From: Calditrichota bacterium
Lineage (GTDB): Bacteria; Electryoneota; AABM5-125-24; Hatepunaeales; Hatepunaeaceae
Length of the DNA stretch: 40,029 nucleotides
Direction: 5' to 3'
NCBI GenBank assembly: GCA_018644935.1
Contig: JABGPL010000010.1
Coordinates: 1 to 40,029, forward strand
Shown here one piece after another: positions 8,266 through 16,010 of the stretch. The stretch's first letter is position 1. Each line of letters begins with the position of its first letter. The notes under the pieces were generated by a model, which saw nothing but the letters and a program-made list of their open reading frames with translations, made no database searches and was not told the origin of the DNA. Made by a program: the position numbers and the translations under genes.

Positions 8266-8754
8266 ATGAGTAACGAACCGATTAAACGAGTATCTATCAT
8301 AGTCTCCAAAGGCTCCCTCGACGGTGTTTACCCCGGCTTGATCATGGGAAATGGTGCACTGATGGAAGGCATAGAAGTAATGATGTTTTTTACATTTTTT
8401 GGGCTTGATGCCATCACCAAAGGACCGATGGATAACATCAAAGTCGCAACTGTCGGCAACCCGGCGATGCGAATGCCCGGTGGAATTCCGATGCCTTCAA
8501 TGCTTGGTATGATCCCAGGCATGTCAGCTTTCGCCTCGTCAATGATGATGAAGGAGATGGACAAGTTGGATATTCCTCCAGTAGGAGAATTCTTGGAGAT
8601 GATCCATGATGGCGGTGGCGAAGTTTATGCATGTAAAGCAGCAATGGATATGTTTCACTTAGAAAAGAAAGACCTCTGGGAAGATGTAGACGACATCCTG
8701 ACAGTCGGCACATTTTACGAAAAATCCGCCGGAGCCCAGATAATTTTTACATAA
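8266..8754 (+). CDS. DsrE/DsrF-like (DsrE2-type) sulfurtransferase-family protein
   Basis: 162 residues from ATG 8266, preceded by GGAGA (8255-8259); a TTG at 8236 overlapping the previous gene is less likely. The fold markers are VSIIVSKGSLDGVYPGLIMGNGA, the hydrophobic MMFFTFFGLDAI segment (the F-F-x-F-x-G-L motif of DsrE2-like proteins), a Met/Pro-rich middle (MPGGIPMPSMLGMIPGM), and GGGEVYACKAAMDMF with C123 at the position of the sulfur-accepting cysteine of DsrE. It probably binds persulfide sulfur and exchanges it with the TusE-like carrier. The hydrophobic middle suggests membrane contact. It is the last gene of the cluster and is followed by a hairpin terminator at 8805. Confidence 0.87.
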   Translation: MSNEPIKRVSIIVSKGSLDGVYPGLIMGNGALMEGIEVMMFFTFFGLDAITKGPMDNIKVATVGNPAMRMPGGIPMPSMLGMIPGMSAFASSMMMKEMDKLDIPPVGEFLEMIHDGGGEVYACKAAMDMFHLEKKDLWEDVDDILTVGTFYEKSAGAQIIFT

Positions 8755-8804
8755 GTCGTCCCGATAACGATGTGGTAGGCAGGCGAGACGTCCAAGTCAC
8801 CTGA

Positions 8805-8839
8805 AAGGGCATACGAAATGTGTGCCCTTCCTGCTTTTT
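8805..8839 (+). terminator. Probable intrinsic terminator after the DsrE-like gene
   Basis: AAGGGCATAC (8805-8814) and GTGTGCCCTT (8820-8829) form a 10-bp stem with one G.T pair and loop GAAAT. A T5 tract follows at 8835-8839 after five bases. The tract is short and slightly displaced, so termination may be partial. Confidence 0.55.
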
Positions 8840-8844
8840 GGTCT

Positions 8845-8932
8845 GGTAGGGGTTGAATATTTTCAACTCTATATCCCTCCAATCGTGGACCCTGTCGTCC
8901 CTTGAAAGGGCTGAAGATATTCAGCCCCTACC
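8845..8932. repeat. Inverted pair of GTAG-foot hairpins, GGGGCTGAA family
   Basis: Plus strand 8846: GTAG, then GGGTTGAA, loop TATT, TTCAACTC. Minus strand, ending at 8908: GTAG, then GGGCTGAA, loop TATC, TTCAGCCC, a perfect 8-bp stem. The two arms are also inverted copies of each other (four differences in 25). A degenerate relative is at 4530-4550. Confidence 0.85.
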
Positions 8933-8949
8933 GTGGGTGCGCTACGTTT

Positions 8950-9206
8950 TTACACAGAGGATTTACCAATATTTAAGACTTTCCCATGAACATGATTCGG
9001 CATCACGATGAATTCATACAATTGAGCTTTGAGATATGATCGGGAATTTCCAACCAATATTTTCGAAAGATCAAGCCTACATTTTTGAAGATCACTTCTT
9101 CCCTCACCACATTAACAAAAAGACATCCCCGACTTCTTGTGTCAATGGGCATGTAAAATCCACCTTCACTGGAATTATCATACTCCTGTAACCGAATGAA
9201 TGACAG
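8950..9206 (-). pseudogene. Decayed REP-associated (RAYT-type, Y1 HUH) transposase fragment
   Basis: Minus-strand translation upstream of a frameshift gives FIRLQEYDNSSEGGFY, then RGCLFVNVVREEV, then LIFRKYWLEIPDHISK. These align in order with the N-terminal half of IS200-like/RAYT transposases (R-L-x-x-Y-D-Y-S-x-x-G-x-Y-F, then R-x-C-L-F-G, then the EW..iP region). A +1/-1 shift near 9010-9030 moves to the frame YEFIVMPNHVHG, the metal-binding His-x-His (HUH) motif of the Y1 family, followed soon by TAA at 8950. The catalytic-tyrosine half is missing and there is no start codon, so it is inactive. It lies next to a GTAG hairpin pair of the type RAYTs act on. The family call rests on ordered motifs across the shift. 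Confidence 0.72.
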
Positions 9207-9335
9207 TGGTATTTTCAGAATTATGTTTCATTAGTGTTTATTCTTACTTTGTATTTAACACAGGCATTCACTGGTCTTAGCTAATGTTCAACATACGAAC
9301 ATCTGATCATTAACACGTTGTTGTTCTTAATATAC

Positions 9336-9370
9336 AAAAAAAACAGGGACGCACCTTTCGCATCCCTGTT
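9336..9370 (-). terminator. Intrinsic terminator after the baeRF gene
   Basis: On the minus strand AACAGGGATGC and GCGTCCCTGTT form an 11-bp stem with one G.T pair and a 7-base loop, followed by eight T (9336-9343). It sits 34 bp after the stop of the eRF1-like gene and should end the pdxS-pdxT-baeRF transcript. Confidence 0.9.
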
Positions 9371-9403
9371 GATTCATGTTTGGCGTGAATTTCTTTACCA
9401 GTG

Positions 9404-10519
9404 TCAGTACCTGAGCACCGCACCAATTCCGCCAACCTTTTCCAATCTGGGAGCTTCGTCGAGCATGTCCACTCGGGCTCCCTGATCAATCGCTCGTTGA
9501 ATTGCGTGATCCAACATATAGTTGATATGACGCATTGTACTACCACAATATGGGCATGGACGGTCTCGTTCCGGAGTCAAAGCTCCGCACTGTGTACACG
9601 ACGATCCTGGGGTAGTTACATGGGATAGGACATACATCTTGTGTACATTCCCCTGCTGTAATGCTGTTAATACATCCGATAGCCCAAGCGCGGTTCCTTT
9701 GTTCAAATCGAACAACCCGTCCAACGCTTTGCGTTCGAAATTGTACTCAACTCCCTGCATAACAGGCATAAGTCTTTCAAGAATCTCACTTTTGTTGGAT
9801 TTTGCTTCAACAACGAATTCACCAACAACTCTTTCCCTCAAGGGGAGAGGGAGAGTATCCTTAAAGATTGCCCGACTGCGGTCAGTTCCGCCGAGGAGAA
9901 TCCTTTTGATTCCCTCTTCAGCGAGAACTACTTCAACCACTTTCAAGGCATCTTTATAAACACTTTTTTGAACCTTATCGCGTTGCTTATCGGCGCGATG
10001 AGCTCCGGCATCACTCTTGCTGCCATCTTTTCCGGTGTTGGGGTCTTCCAGATTACTTGATACATCGTTCACTTCATCAATTTCACCTATTCTGGTTATC
10101 AATACCTTCGCACGAGTATTGTCAACAACCATTACGAGATATCGTTGATAAAGGTCAACCATTGCGGCCAGGGGCTTAATAAACGGGTCATGATCAACAA
10201 CCAATTTATTCAGGAAGGGTATCGCTGTGTGGTATACACGCCAGAATCCCTTCTCACTGCAACTGATTATAGCCATGCCACGTTTCATACCCTCTGGTTT
10301 GTCGGAGAGATACTTCTCGATGAGTTCTATGTCTTTCTGAACTTTCTTCTTTTGATCAGGTTTGGCGTTGTTTATCGTGTCTCGAGCCATATTTTTGAAG
10401 CGCACCAACCATTCATCTTTTGGATTCTCGGTAGGGTCAACGTTCAAAAACAAGTTGACAAAATTAACATCTTCAATTTCAAATGAAGCAAGCTCTTTTA
10501 ACTCATGTCGAGTAATCAA
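9404..10519 (-). CDS. Bacterial archaeo-eukaryotic release-factor-like protein (baeRF/Vms1-like)
   Basis: 371 residues from TTG 10519. A GGAGGT sits at 10530-10525; the GTG at 10531 overlaps that site, so the TTG is preferred. The architecture matches bacterial eRF1-like (baeRF) proteins: an N-terminal alpha/beta domain, a middle domain (YLVMVVDNTRAKVLITRIGEI, then a basic AGAHRADKQRDKVQ loop where eRF1 has GGQ), an eL30-like C-terminal domain, a C4 zinc ribbon (CTQCG ... CPYCG) and the terminal GGIGAVLRY characteristic of the family. No GGQ or GGS triplet is present. These proteins are proposed to act on ribosomes in rescue, hibernation or peptidyl-tRNA release, but functions are poorly known. 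It follows pdxT by about 60 bp on the same strand and ends before a strong terminator. Confidence 0.8.
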   Translation of the reverse strand: MITRHELKELASFEIEDVNFVNLFLNVDPTENPKDEWLVRFKNMARDTINNAKPDQKKKVQKDIELIEKYLSDKPEGMKRGMAIISCSEKGFWRVYHTAIPFLNKLVVDHDPFIKPLAAMVDLYQRYLVMVVDNTRAKVLITRIGEIDEVNDVSSNLEDPNTGKDGSKSDAGAHRADKQRDKVQKSVYKDALKVVEVVLAEEGIKRILLGGTDRSRAIFKDTLPLPLRERVVGEFVVEAKSNKSEILERLMPVMQGVEYNFERKALDGLFDLNKGTALGLSDVLTALQQGNVHKMYVLSHVTTPGSSCTQCGALTPERDRPCPYCGSTMRHINYMLDHAIQRAIDQGARVDMLDEAPRLEKVGGIGAVLRY

Positions 10520-10548
10520 ATCTACCTCCACATTTTATTTGGTATGAA

Positions 10549-10568
10549 GGAGCAGAAAAATCTGCTCC
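10549..10568. other. 20-bp perfect hairpin between pdxT and baeRF gene
   Basis: GGAGCAGA (10549-10556), loop of four A (read on plus), TCTGCTCC (10561-10568): a perfect 8-bp stem. No T-tract follows on either strand, so it is more likely an mRNA processing or stability element, or a weak attenuator, than a terminator. Confidence 0.5.
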
Positions 10569-10578
10569 GGAATTAACA

Positions 10579-11169
10579 TTACTTACATGCCATATCGGCA
10601 AAGACTTTCTTTGTAATATGTTTTATAAAGAATTCGTGTATCCGTATATCTGTTGTCAACTCAGGATGAAAGCTCGTAACGAGGATATTATCCTGAAGAG
10701 CCATTACAGGCTCTCCCTTATAATATGCTAATATTTCTACCGAGGAGTCAACTTTCAAGAGCTTCGGAGCACGAATAAATACGCCAGGGAAATCTTTGCT
10801 GAATTTGGAAATTTCAAGGGGAGCGACAAAGGAATCCATCTGCCTCCCATATGCATTACGAGATATTTCGACATTAATTAGATCAAATCGGGGTTGTGGC
10901 GTGCCTTCTCCATATCCGAGCATAATCGCCCCGGCACAGGTTCCCCAAACGGGCAGTCCGGATCTTACCTGCGATTTAATTGGTTCAAAAAGATTGTATT
11001 TTTTCATCAAAAGTGACAGTGTTGTCGACTCCCCCCCAGGGATTATCAGACCATCAATCCCATCTAAATCTTTCGGCAATCGTATCTCTTTCGTCTCTGT
11101 CGTAAGTTTTTGAAGAATCCTGCTATGTAAGCTAAAGCCACCTTGTATGGCCAAAACGCCTATCTTCAT
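10579..11169 (-). CDS. pdxT: Pyridoxal 5'-phosphate synthase glutaminase subunit PdxT
   Basis: 196 residues from ATG 11169, which overlaps the pdxS stop codon by one base; an ATG two codons earlier is possible but the family begins M-K-I-G-V-L-x-x-Q-G. It is a class I glutamine amidotransferase: GGESTT oxyanion region (46-51), nucleophile C78 in WGTCAG, and H168/E170 in SFHPEL, completing the triad. PdxT releases ammonia from glutamine and channels it to PdxS in the deoxyxylulose-5-phosphate-independent vitamin B6 pathway. Overlap with pdxS gives translational coupling, as expected for a stoichiometric complex. Confidence 0.97.
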   Translation of the reverse strand: MKIGVLAIQGGFSLHSRILQKLTTETKEIRLPKDLDGIDGLIIPGGESTTLSLLMKKYNLFEPIKSQVRSGLPVWGTCAGAIMLGYGEGTPQPRFDLINVEISRNAYGRQMDSFVAPLEISKFSKDFPGVFIRAPKLLKVDSSVEILAYYKGEPVMALQDNILVTSFHPELTTDIRIHEFFIKHITKKVFADMACK

Positions 11170-12080
11170 TACCATCCCCGGTCCTGGAGCCTTTCCTCGA
11201 GTGGAATTTTGGATGCTTCAATTCCTTCCATTGCTTTACCAAGATCACGACAGGCTTCAAGCACTTCGTCCGGATTATCAAAATGAGTTGTTGCCCGGAC
11301 AATTGCTGCAGCTCGGTTTTTAGGATCTTCAGACTTGAAAATTCCAGAGCCTACAAAAATCGCTTCCGCGCCAAGCTTCATCATCAAAGCTGCATCCGCT
11401 GGAGTTGCAATTCCACCTGCTGCAAAATTTGGAACGGGCAATTTGCCCGTTTCAGCAACTTTTTCGACTAACTCGAAAGGTGCTCCAAGCTCCTTGGCTT
11501 CTTTCATCAATTCTTCTTTACGAAGCGTTGTCAAACGGCTCATTTCAGCTGTTACTTTACGCATATGCTTAACGGCATGAATCACGTCACCTGTGCCAGC
11601 CTCGCCTTTAGTGCGAATCATTGCAGCTCCTTCACCAATCCGGCGAAGTGCTTCACCAAGACCAGTACAACCGCAGACAAATGGTACACGAAAGTCGTGT
11701 TTATAAACATGGTTTTTTTCGTCTGCTGGAGTCAGGACTTCAGATTCATCAATAAAATCAACACCAAGAGCCTGCAAAATCTCGGCTTCCATTAAGTGCC
11801 CAATGCGAATTTTTGCCATCACGGGGATACTCACTGACTTCATAATGTCAGCAATCATATCAACTGATGACATCCGAGCAACTCCACCATCACGACGAAT
11901 ATCGGCGGGAACACGTTCGAGGGCCATCACAGCAACAGCACCAGAATCTTCCGCGATCTTAGCCTGCTCAGCATTCACGACATCCATAATTACCCCGCCC
12001 TTCAACATCTCGGCGAGACCTACTTTTAAGAGAAATCCGTCTTTGCCTGGTTCTGTGGGCGGCAATATTTGTTCTTTCAT
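11169..12080 (-). CDS. pdxS: Pyridoxal 5'-phosphate synthase lyase subunit PdxS
   Basis: 303 residues, a little longer than the usual roughly 290, with a near-complete match to the highly conserved TIM-barrel family. D33 (IMDV), K90 ([10 protein letters not shown], Schiff-base lysine) and K158 ([11 protein letters not shown], second lysine) are all present, as is [13 protein letters not shown] in the phosphate site. PdxS condenses ribose 5-phosphate, glyceraldehyde 3-phosphate and ammonia to PLP in a dodecamer with PdxT. An AAGGA lies about 6 bp before ATG 12080. It is the first gene of the pdxS-pdxT-(baeRF) unit. Confidence 0.98.
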   Translation of the reverse strand: MKEQILPPTEPGKDGFLLKVGLAEMLKGGVIMDVVNAEQAKIAEDSGAVAVMALERVPADIRRDGGVARMSSVDMIADIMKSVSIPVMAKIRIGHLMEAEILQALGVDFIDESEVLTPADEKNHVYKHDFRVPFVCGCTGLGEALRRIGEGAAMIRTKGEAGTGDVIHAVKHMRKVTAEMSRLTTLRKEELMKEAKELGAPFELVEKVAETGKLPVPNFAAGGIATPADAALMMKLGAEAIFVGSGIFKSEDPKNRAAAIVRATTHFDNPDEVLEACRDLGKAMEGIEASKIPLEERLQDRGW

Positions 12081-12414
12081 TTGTTGTCCTTGGAAAAGGG
12101 GTGTGGACTATAAAAGCGCCACTATTTATTAAACATCCTAAATTGAAACATTGTTCCTTCATCTCAATTCGGGAAACCAAAATGATTACATAAGAAATAT
12201 AGAATCAATGAACCCACAAGTCAAGATTTCACATTGACAGATTCGATGCTTTCGTGAAGGCTTTAATGTATATTTGCGTTTCACATTAAGATTAAAGTTT
12301 TCACCGTTGCCTTTTTTGAGATGTCCATTTAAACTGTTTACGATAAGGTCAAACTTCAAAGGCTGATTAGCTAATCCACTCACACCCTTGAGTGGTCGCT
12401 TGTAGAAAAGAAAC
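12081..12414. other. Intergenic gap between pdxS and antiporter, with one hairpin
   Basis: This 334-bp region separates divergent genes and should hold both promoters, but no box is clear enough to assign. CCACTCA (12376-12382), loop CACCCT and TGAGTGG (12389-12395) form a perfect 7-bp hairpin 19 bp before the antiporter start, in its expected leader; it could be an operator or RNA element. No transposase remnant or GTAG repeat was seen. Confidence 0.4.
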
Positions 12415-13605
12415 TTGGACATACTCTTACTCATAGGAATTATCCTTCTGCTGGGTCAGACCGGTGCAAACCTACTGCGAAGATTTAAGATTCCGCAGGT
12501 TGTAGCATATATTATTATGGGAGTATTACTCGGTCGATCCGCCTTTAACTGGATTGACCCGACTGCTCTCAAAAGTGTTACCAGCATTGCTCTCGGACTG
12601 ATAGGGTTCACGATTGGTTCACAACTAAAGATCTATCAGCTTCGCCGTATGGGGCGAAGTATTATCTGGATATCTTTTCTTGAAGCATTTGGTGCATTCT
12701 TCCTCGTCGGAGCGGCAGTTTGGATGCTCACCGGAAGGTTGTTTGAGGCGTTAATCTTCGGTGCACTCGCATCGGCAACTGCACCTGCAGCAACGGTTGA
12801 TGTTTTGGAAGAATATCGATGTAAGGGGGTTCTTACAACCACTCTGCTTGCTGTAGTTGGTATTGATGACGGAATAGCCCTGATGATTTATGGGTTCGCT
12901 CAGCCGTTTAGCAAGATGCTCTATATGCCCGAAGCAGGCATTACCTTCTGGCAGTCTTTTCTAATCCCGCTCACCGAGCTCGGGGGCAGCATCATCGTTG
13001 GCGTGGTGCTAGGTTCTGCATTTGCATGGGGATTAAAATATTTCCGACTCCCCGGAGAAAAACTATCTGTAACACTGGCTGTAGTTCTTGTCGCAACCGG
13101 TGTATCAATTCAGTTTCACTTCTCACTTATCCTCACCAATATGATAGTAGGGCTTGTTGTCGGAAATTTGGCGATGAACCAATCGAGAAAACTTGGCGAA
13201 GTGGTCAGCGGATTTACCCCACCTGTTTATATCCTGTTTTTTGCACTTGTCGGTGCTCGCCTTGACATCAGCCTCCTACCGACAATGGGATTGCTTGGGA
13301 TAATTTACATCGTTGCCAGAGGCATTGGAAAGATTGGCGGAGCATGGTTAGGTGCTCGAATTGGCGGGGCACCTCCTGTCGTTCGCAAATATCTTGGTTT
13401 CGGGCTATTCTCACAGGCTGGTGTTGCGATTGGTCTGGCTATCGCCGCTTCAAACGACTTTGCCTCAGCAGGACCAGCTGGAAAAGAGTTTGGATTGCTG
13501 ATCATTAATACAATCACAGCTACTACATTTGTAGCACAGATGGTAGGTCCATCTCTGACCAGAATGGCTGTCTTTAAAGCAGGCGAGACTAACGTCAGAA
13601 AGTAG
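12415..13605 (+). CDS. Cation:proton antiporter, CPA2 (KefB/NapA-like) family
   Basis: 396 residues with 12-13 predicted membrane helices and no C-terminal TrkA-N/RCK domain. The pattern is Na_H_Exchanger: GANLLRRFKIPQVVAYIIMGVLLG at the N-terminus, the unwound TAPAATVDVLEEY helix (about 122-134), then VVGIDDGIALMIYG with the paired aspartates of electrogenic CPA2 proteins, and FGLFSQAGVAIGLA late. It probably exchanges Na+ or K+ for H+ in pH or ion homeostasis. The start must be TTG 12415 or later, because an in-frame TAG lies at 12403. The stop TAG (13603-13605) is part of a GTAG repeat element, so the last residues may have been set by repeat insertion. Confidence 0.88.
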   Translation: MDILLLIGIILLLGQTGANLLRRFKIPQVVAYIIMGVLLGRSAFNWIDPTALKSVTSIALGLIGFTIGSQLKIYQLRRMGRSIIWISFLEAFGAFFLVGAAVWMLTGRLFEALIFGALASATAPAATVDVLEEYRCKGVLTTTLLAVVGIDDGIALMIYGFAQPFSKMLYMPEAGITFWQSFLIPLTELGGSIIVGVVLGSAFAWGLKYFRLPGEKLSVTLAVVLVATGVSIQFHFSLILTNMIVGLVVGNLAMNQSRKLGEVVSGFTPPVYILFFALVGARLDISLLPTMGLLGIIYIVARGIGKIGGAWLGARIGGAPPVVRKYLGFGLFSQAGVAIGLAIAASNDFASAGPAGKEFGLLIINTITATTFVAQMVGPSLTRMAVFKAGETNVRK

Positions 13606-13671
13606 CATAGGCGTCCCTGCCTGCGTTCGTTCATTCACTAGGCATTTCAAACGCACGAAGGCGTGTGATAC
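13602..13671. repeat. GTAG-foot repeat pair overlapping the antiporter stop codon
   Basis: The plus-strand element 13602-13625 is identical over 24 bp to a unit of the 1159-1286 array: GTAG, CATAGGCG, loop TCCC, TGCCTGCG. Facing it on the minus strand (13652-13671) is GTAT then CACACG, loop CCTT, CGTGCG, a relative of the element at 1317-1340. The same left/right composite thus occurs twice, 12 kb apart. The TAG of the first foot is the antiporter stop. Confidence 0.87.
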
Positions 13672-13676
13672 TGGAG

Positions 13677-15338
13677 TTAAAAAATATCCCTGCCGGGTAT
13701 GTTCCAAATAAATCTTGTTAAACCCTCAGGTGTTCCGATCCACAACGTATCAGCTTCAACCTGTAAGAACTGTATATTGGATGAAGGTAAGCCCTCCTCA
13801 ATCCCATAAGACAACCAGCGTCGTTTCCGAAGGTGCATCGCATGCAATCCGTCCCGCGTCCCAACCCATAACAGACTATCATTTGCAGCGAGTGATCTTG
13901 ATGGTGACCTGTTAAAATAGACAGAGCTCAACCAGCCTTTCCACTCACCGGTTTTTCGATTAAGTTCGCGAATACCCCTCTCACCACCTATCCAGAAAAA
14001 ATCTTTGGTTACCGCAAGACAACGACCTGCCTCATTTCCGACTACTAATTCCTCATTACCGATTCTCTGCCATTCATCAGGCTGATAACGAAAGGCTCCC
14101 TGAAAACCGGTTACCCAGACGGTATCCCCATCAGTTACAATATCGTCGGTATGTAAATCGTTCACTCGCTTATCACCAGCCGGGACTATTTTCCCACTTG
14201 GTAAATCCATACGGTTAAGCCCATGATCTCCACCTATAAACAGCTCACTTCGTGACTTACCTAGTGCCCTAAGATCTAATCCTGAAAGCCCTGAAAAACT
14301 ACCAACAGTCTTCCAACGACCTTTTTCAGCTTGAAAGATCACCAAACCTTCTTCAGATGCAAAATAGCTGGATGTTTTGTGAGTAACAATATCGTTGATG
14401 TGATGTGAATCAATACCAGTAACGTAATCTGAATCGAAATACTGCCATTCACCTTTTTCCCTGTCAAGAAGATTAATGCCTGAGTTGCGACCGTTCTTAC
14501 CACAAACCCACATAAAACCGGATCCCATTAGAGCGATGCTTCTAACATCTTTCCCAGCTGGTCCGGGTTGAATGATATTAAGACTTTGATGACGTTCATT
14601 TGCAATGCCTAAACCTAATCCAGGGTAGCAAATGTAGCGTCGCTGATACACCTCGTCATACACATCAAATGAAACCTCATAACTACGATTATACTTATCC
14701 CGAATTCTCCCATCTTCTGAATAATATCGCAAATCACTATCATCAATCCAATAGTGTTTAAACTGGTGTGGTTCCCAAGATCCTGCCCAGCGAATGAATC
14801 CATCATCGACATTTAACTCATTTATCAGATAAAAAGAATGAGGATCAATAAATATGTTAGCATCTCCGTCTGGATCATCACTGGATTTTGATGATTTTAT
14901 CACAACGTAATGTTCGGTTTCTCCGATGTTTTTCACACCAACATTTCCGTTGATAGCGTCAAAGGAATACCACTGAGATAGATCCCACCTGAAATATTTC
15001 AGGCCCCGTTTTTTAGACCAGAGCCATAGAGTGGAACTCGCATCGTGCCAGAGCAATAAATCTCCATTGCGAAGATCAACAGCACTTGCGAGTCCAAGCC
15101 CAAAATTAATCGGAGTAACCGATTTACCCGAAAATCTATCTAATCGCCAAATTCCGTTTTCAGAAGAGAAAAATACAAATCGTGGGCTGAAGTCTACCAT
15201 GTAAGAATCGCTGAAGTCCGAGTAAGTTATAATATCTTCCGCTCTATATCTTGATTGCCCTTTAGCAATACCTGTAAACAAGCCCATTGTGCAGAAGGTT
15301 AACAATAACATGGTAAGCAGATTGTAAATCTTTTTCAT
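13677..15338 (-). CDS. Secreted beta-propeller protein (two-component-regulator-type propeller repeats)
   Basis: 553 residues from ATG 15338, preceded by AGGAAGGGATT; a longer reading from 15389 is less likely because the signal peptide starts here (MKKIYNLLTMLLLTF, cleavage near GIAKG-QS). The body has repeated WxG / GL-x-x-L / DGDTVWVTG units (for example FFWIGGERGIRELNRKTGEWKG and LLWVGTRDGLHAMHL, split here), like the Reg_prop repeats of hybrid two-component sensors, but no kinase domain follows. It lacks a T9SS sorting tail and ends bluntly. Probably a periplasmic or surface propeller of unknown ligand. It is followed at 13602 by a repeat pair. Confidence 0.75.
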   Translation of the reverse strand: MKKIYNLLTMLLLTFCTMGLFTGIAKGQSRYRAEDIITYSDFSDSYMVDFSPRFVFFSSENGIWRLDRFSGKSVTPINFGLGLASAVDLRNGDLLLWHDASSTLWLWSKKRGLKYFRWDLSQWYSFDAINGNVGVKNIGETEHYVVIKSSKSSDDPDGDANIFIDPHSFYLINELNVDDGFIRWAGSWEPHQFKHYWIDDSDLRYYSEDGRIRDKYNRSYEVSFDVYDEVYQRRYICYPGLGLGIANERHQSLNIIQPGPAGKDVRSIALMGSGFMWVCGKNGRNSGINLLDREKGEWQYFDSDYVTGIDSHHINDIVTHKTSSYFASEEGLVIFQAEKGRWKTVGSFSGLSGLDLRALGKSRSELFIGGDHGLNRMDLPSGKIVPAGDKRVNDLHTDDIVTDGDTVWVTGFQGAFRYQPDEWQRIGNEELVVGNEAGRCLAVTKDFFWIGGERGIRELNRKTGEWKGWLSSVYFNRSPSRSLAANDSLLWVGTRDGLHAMHLRKRRWLSYGIEEGLPSSNIQFLQVEADTLWIGTPEGLTRFIWNIPGRDIF

Positions 15339-15509
15339 AATCCCTTCCTGTTTCAAATTCATAAAAAAACGGAAACTCTGGTAATTCATCTGTCATTGCG
15401 CAAATTATAAATTTGTCAGACAAACTACCAGTGCTCCCGTTATCACACAATTGAGGTGTCAGGATCGAAAACTCCAAACCCACAGTTTCTGTTTTTGCAA
15501 TGTCTCGTA

Positions 15510-15971
15510 TTACATACGACTGAGACTAACTATTCTCCATTGCTGACCAACCAGTACAACACCCAGAATCGGAATTTCAACCTCCTGACCATCAACCTCT
15601 ACAATCATAACAGTGTTTTTAAAAGCCTGCTTTCCCTTGTACTGATACCACTGGTCACCAACCCTTATACTTTTCAATTCGAGTTCATGCCCCTGATATT
15701 CCTGCTTAAGATCACGAAATCCTTCTATCAACTCAGCAATTACAGTTGCTGTGTAAGATTCTGAATCCGTCCGGGCACTGAGATCCGGATTAAGGATATG
15801 GAAGGCATCTACATCCATCAAACAAGCACGCGAGAGATCATCATCTCCCTCAGCAATTGCAGCTGTGAAAGTCTTCAACATCTCTTGGATTGCTTTCTCA
15901 TCCGGACTCTGAAATGAACAGCCGGAAACAACCATACTGACCAACATTATTACAACTATTAGAATCCGCAT
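15510..15971 (-). CDS. Small lipoprotein, NTF2/SnoaL-like fold suspected
   Basis: 153 residues with a clear lipoprotein signal: hydrophobic MRILIVVIMLVSMVVSGC, lipobox VSGC with the lipidated Cys at 18. The mature part starts with DEKAIQEMLKTFTAAIAEGD, an opening typical of NTF2-like/SnoaL-like proteins, and ends in strand-rich VGQQWRIVSLSRM, but the assignment is by pattern only. AGGAGGGGAGG directly precedes the ATG, an unusually strong ribosome-binding site. It lies 39 bp after the PpiD-like gene on the same strand and may share its transcript. Function unknown. Confidence 0.72.
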   Translation of the reverse strand: MRILIVVIMLVSMVVSGCSFQSPDEKAIQEMLKTFTAAIAEGDDDLSRACLMDVDAFHILNPDLSARTDSESYTATVIAELIEGFRDLKQEYQGHELELKSIRVGDQWYQYKGKQAFKNTVMIVEVDGQEVEIPILGVVLVGQQWRIVSLSRM

Positions 15972-16010
15972 CCTCCCCTCCTATTTTTGTGATCTAATTC
16001 TAATCATTTT

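Noticed and set aside
10549..10568. Terminator between pdxT and the baeRF gene
   Set aside because: A perfect stem but no T-tract after it; the operon's real terminator is at 9336-9370.
12186..12434. Minus-strand open frame of 82 codons overlapping the antiporter start
   Set aside because: An AAGGA lies upstream, but the frame overlaps the first codons of a well-supported gene, shows no recognisable domain, and sits in a promoter-bearing gap.
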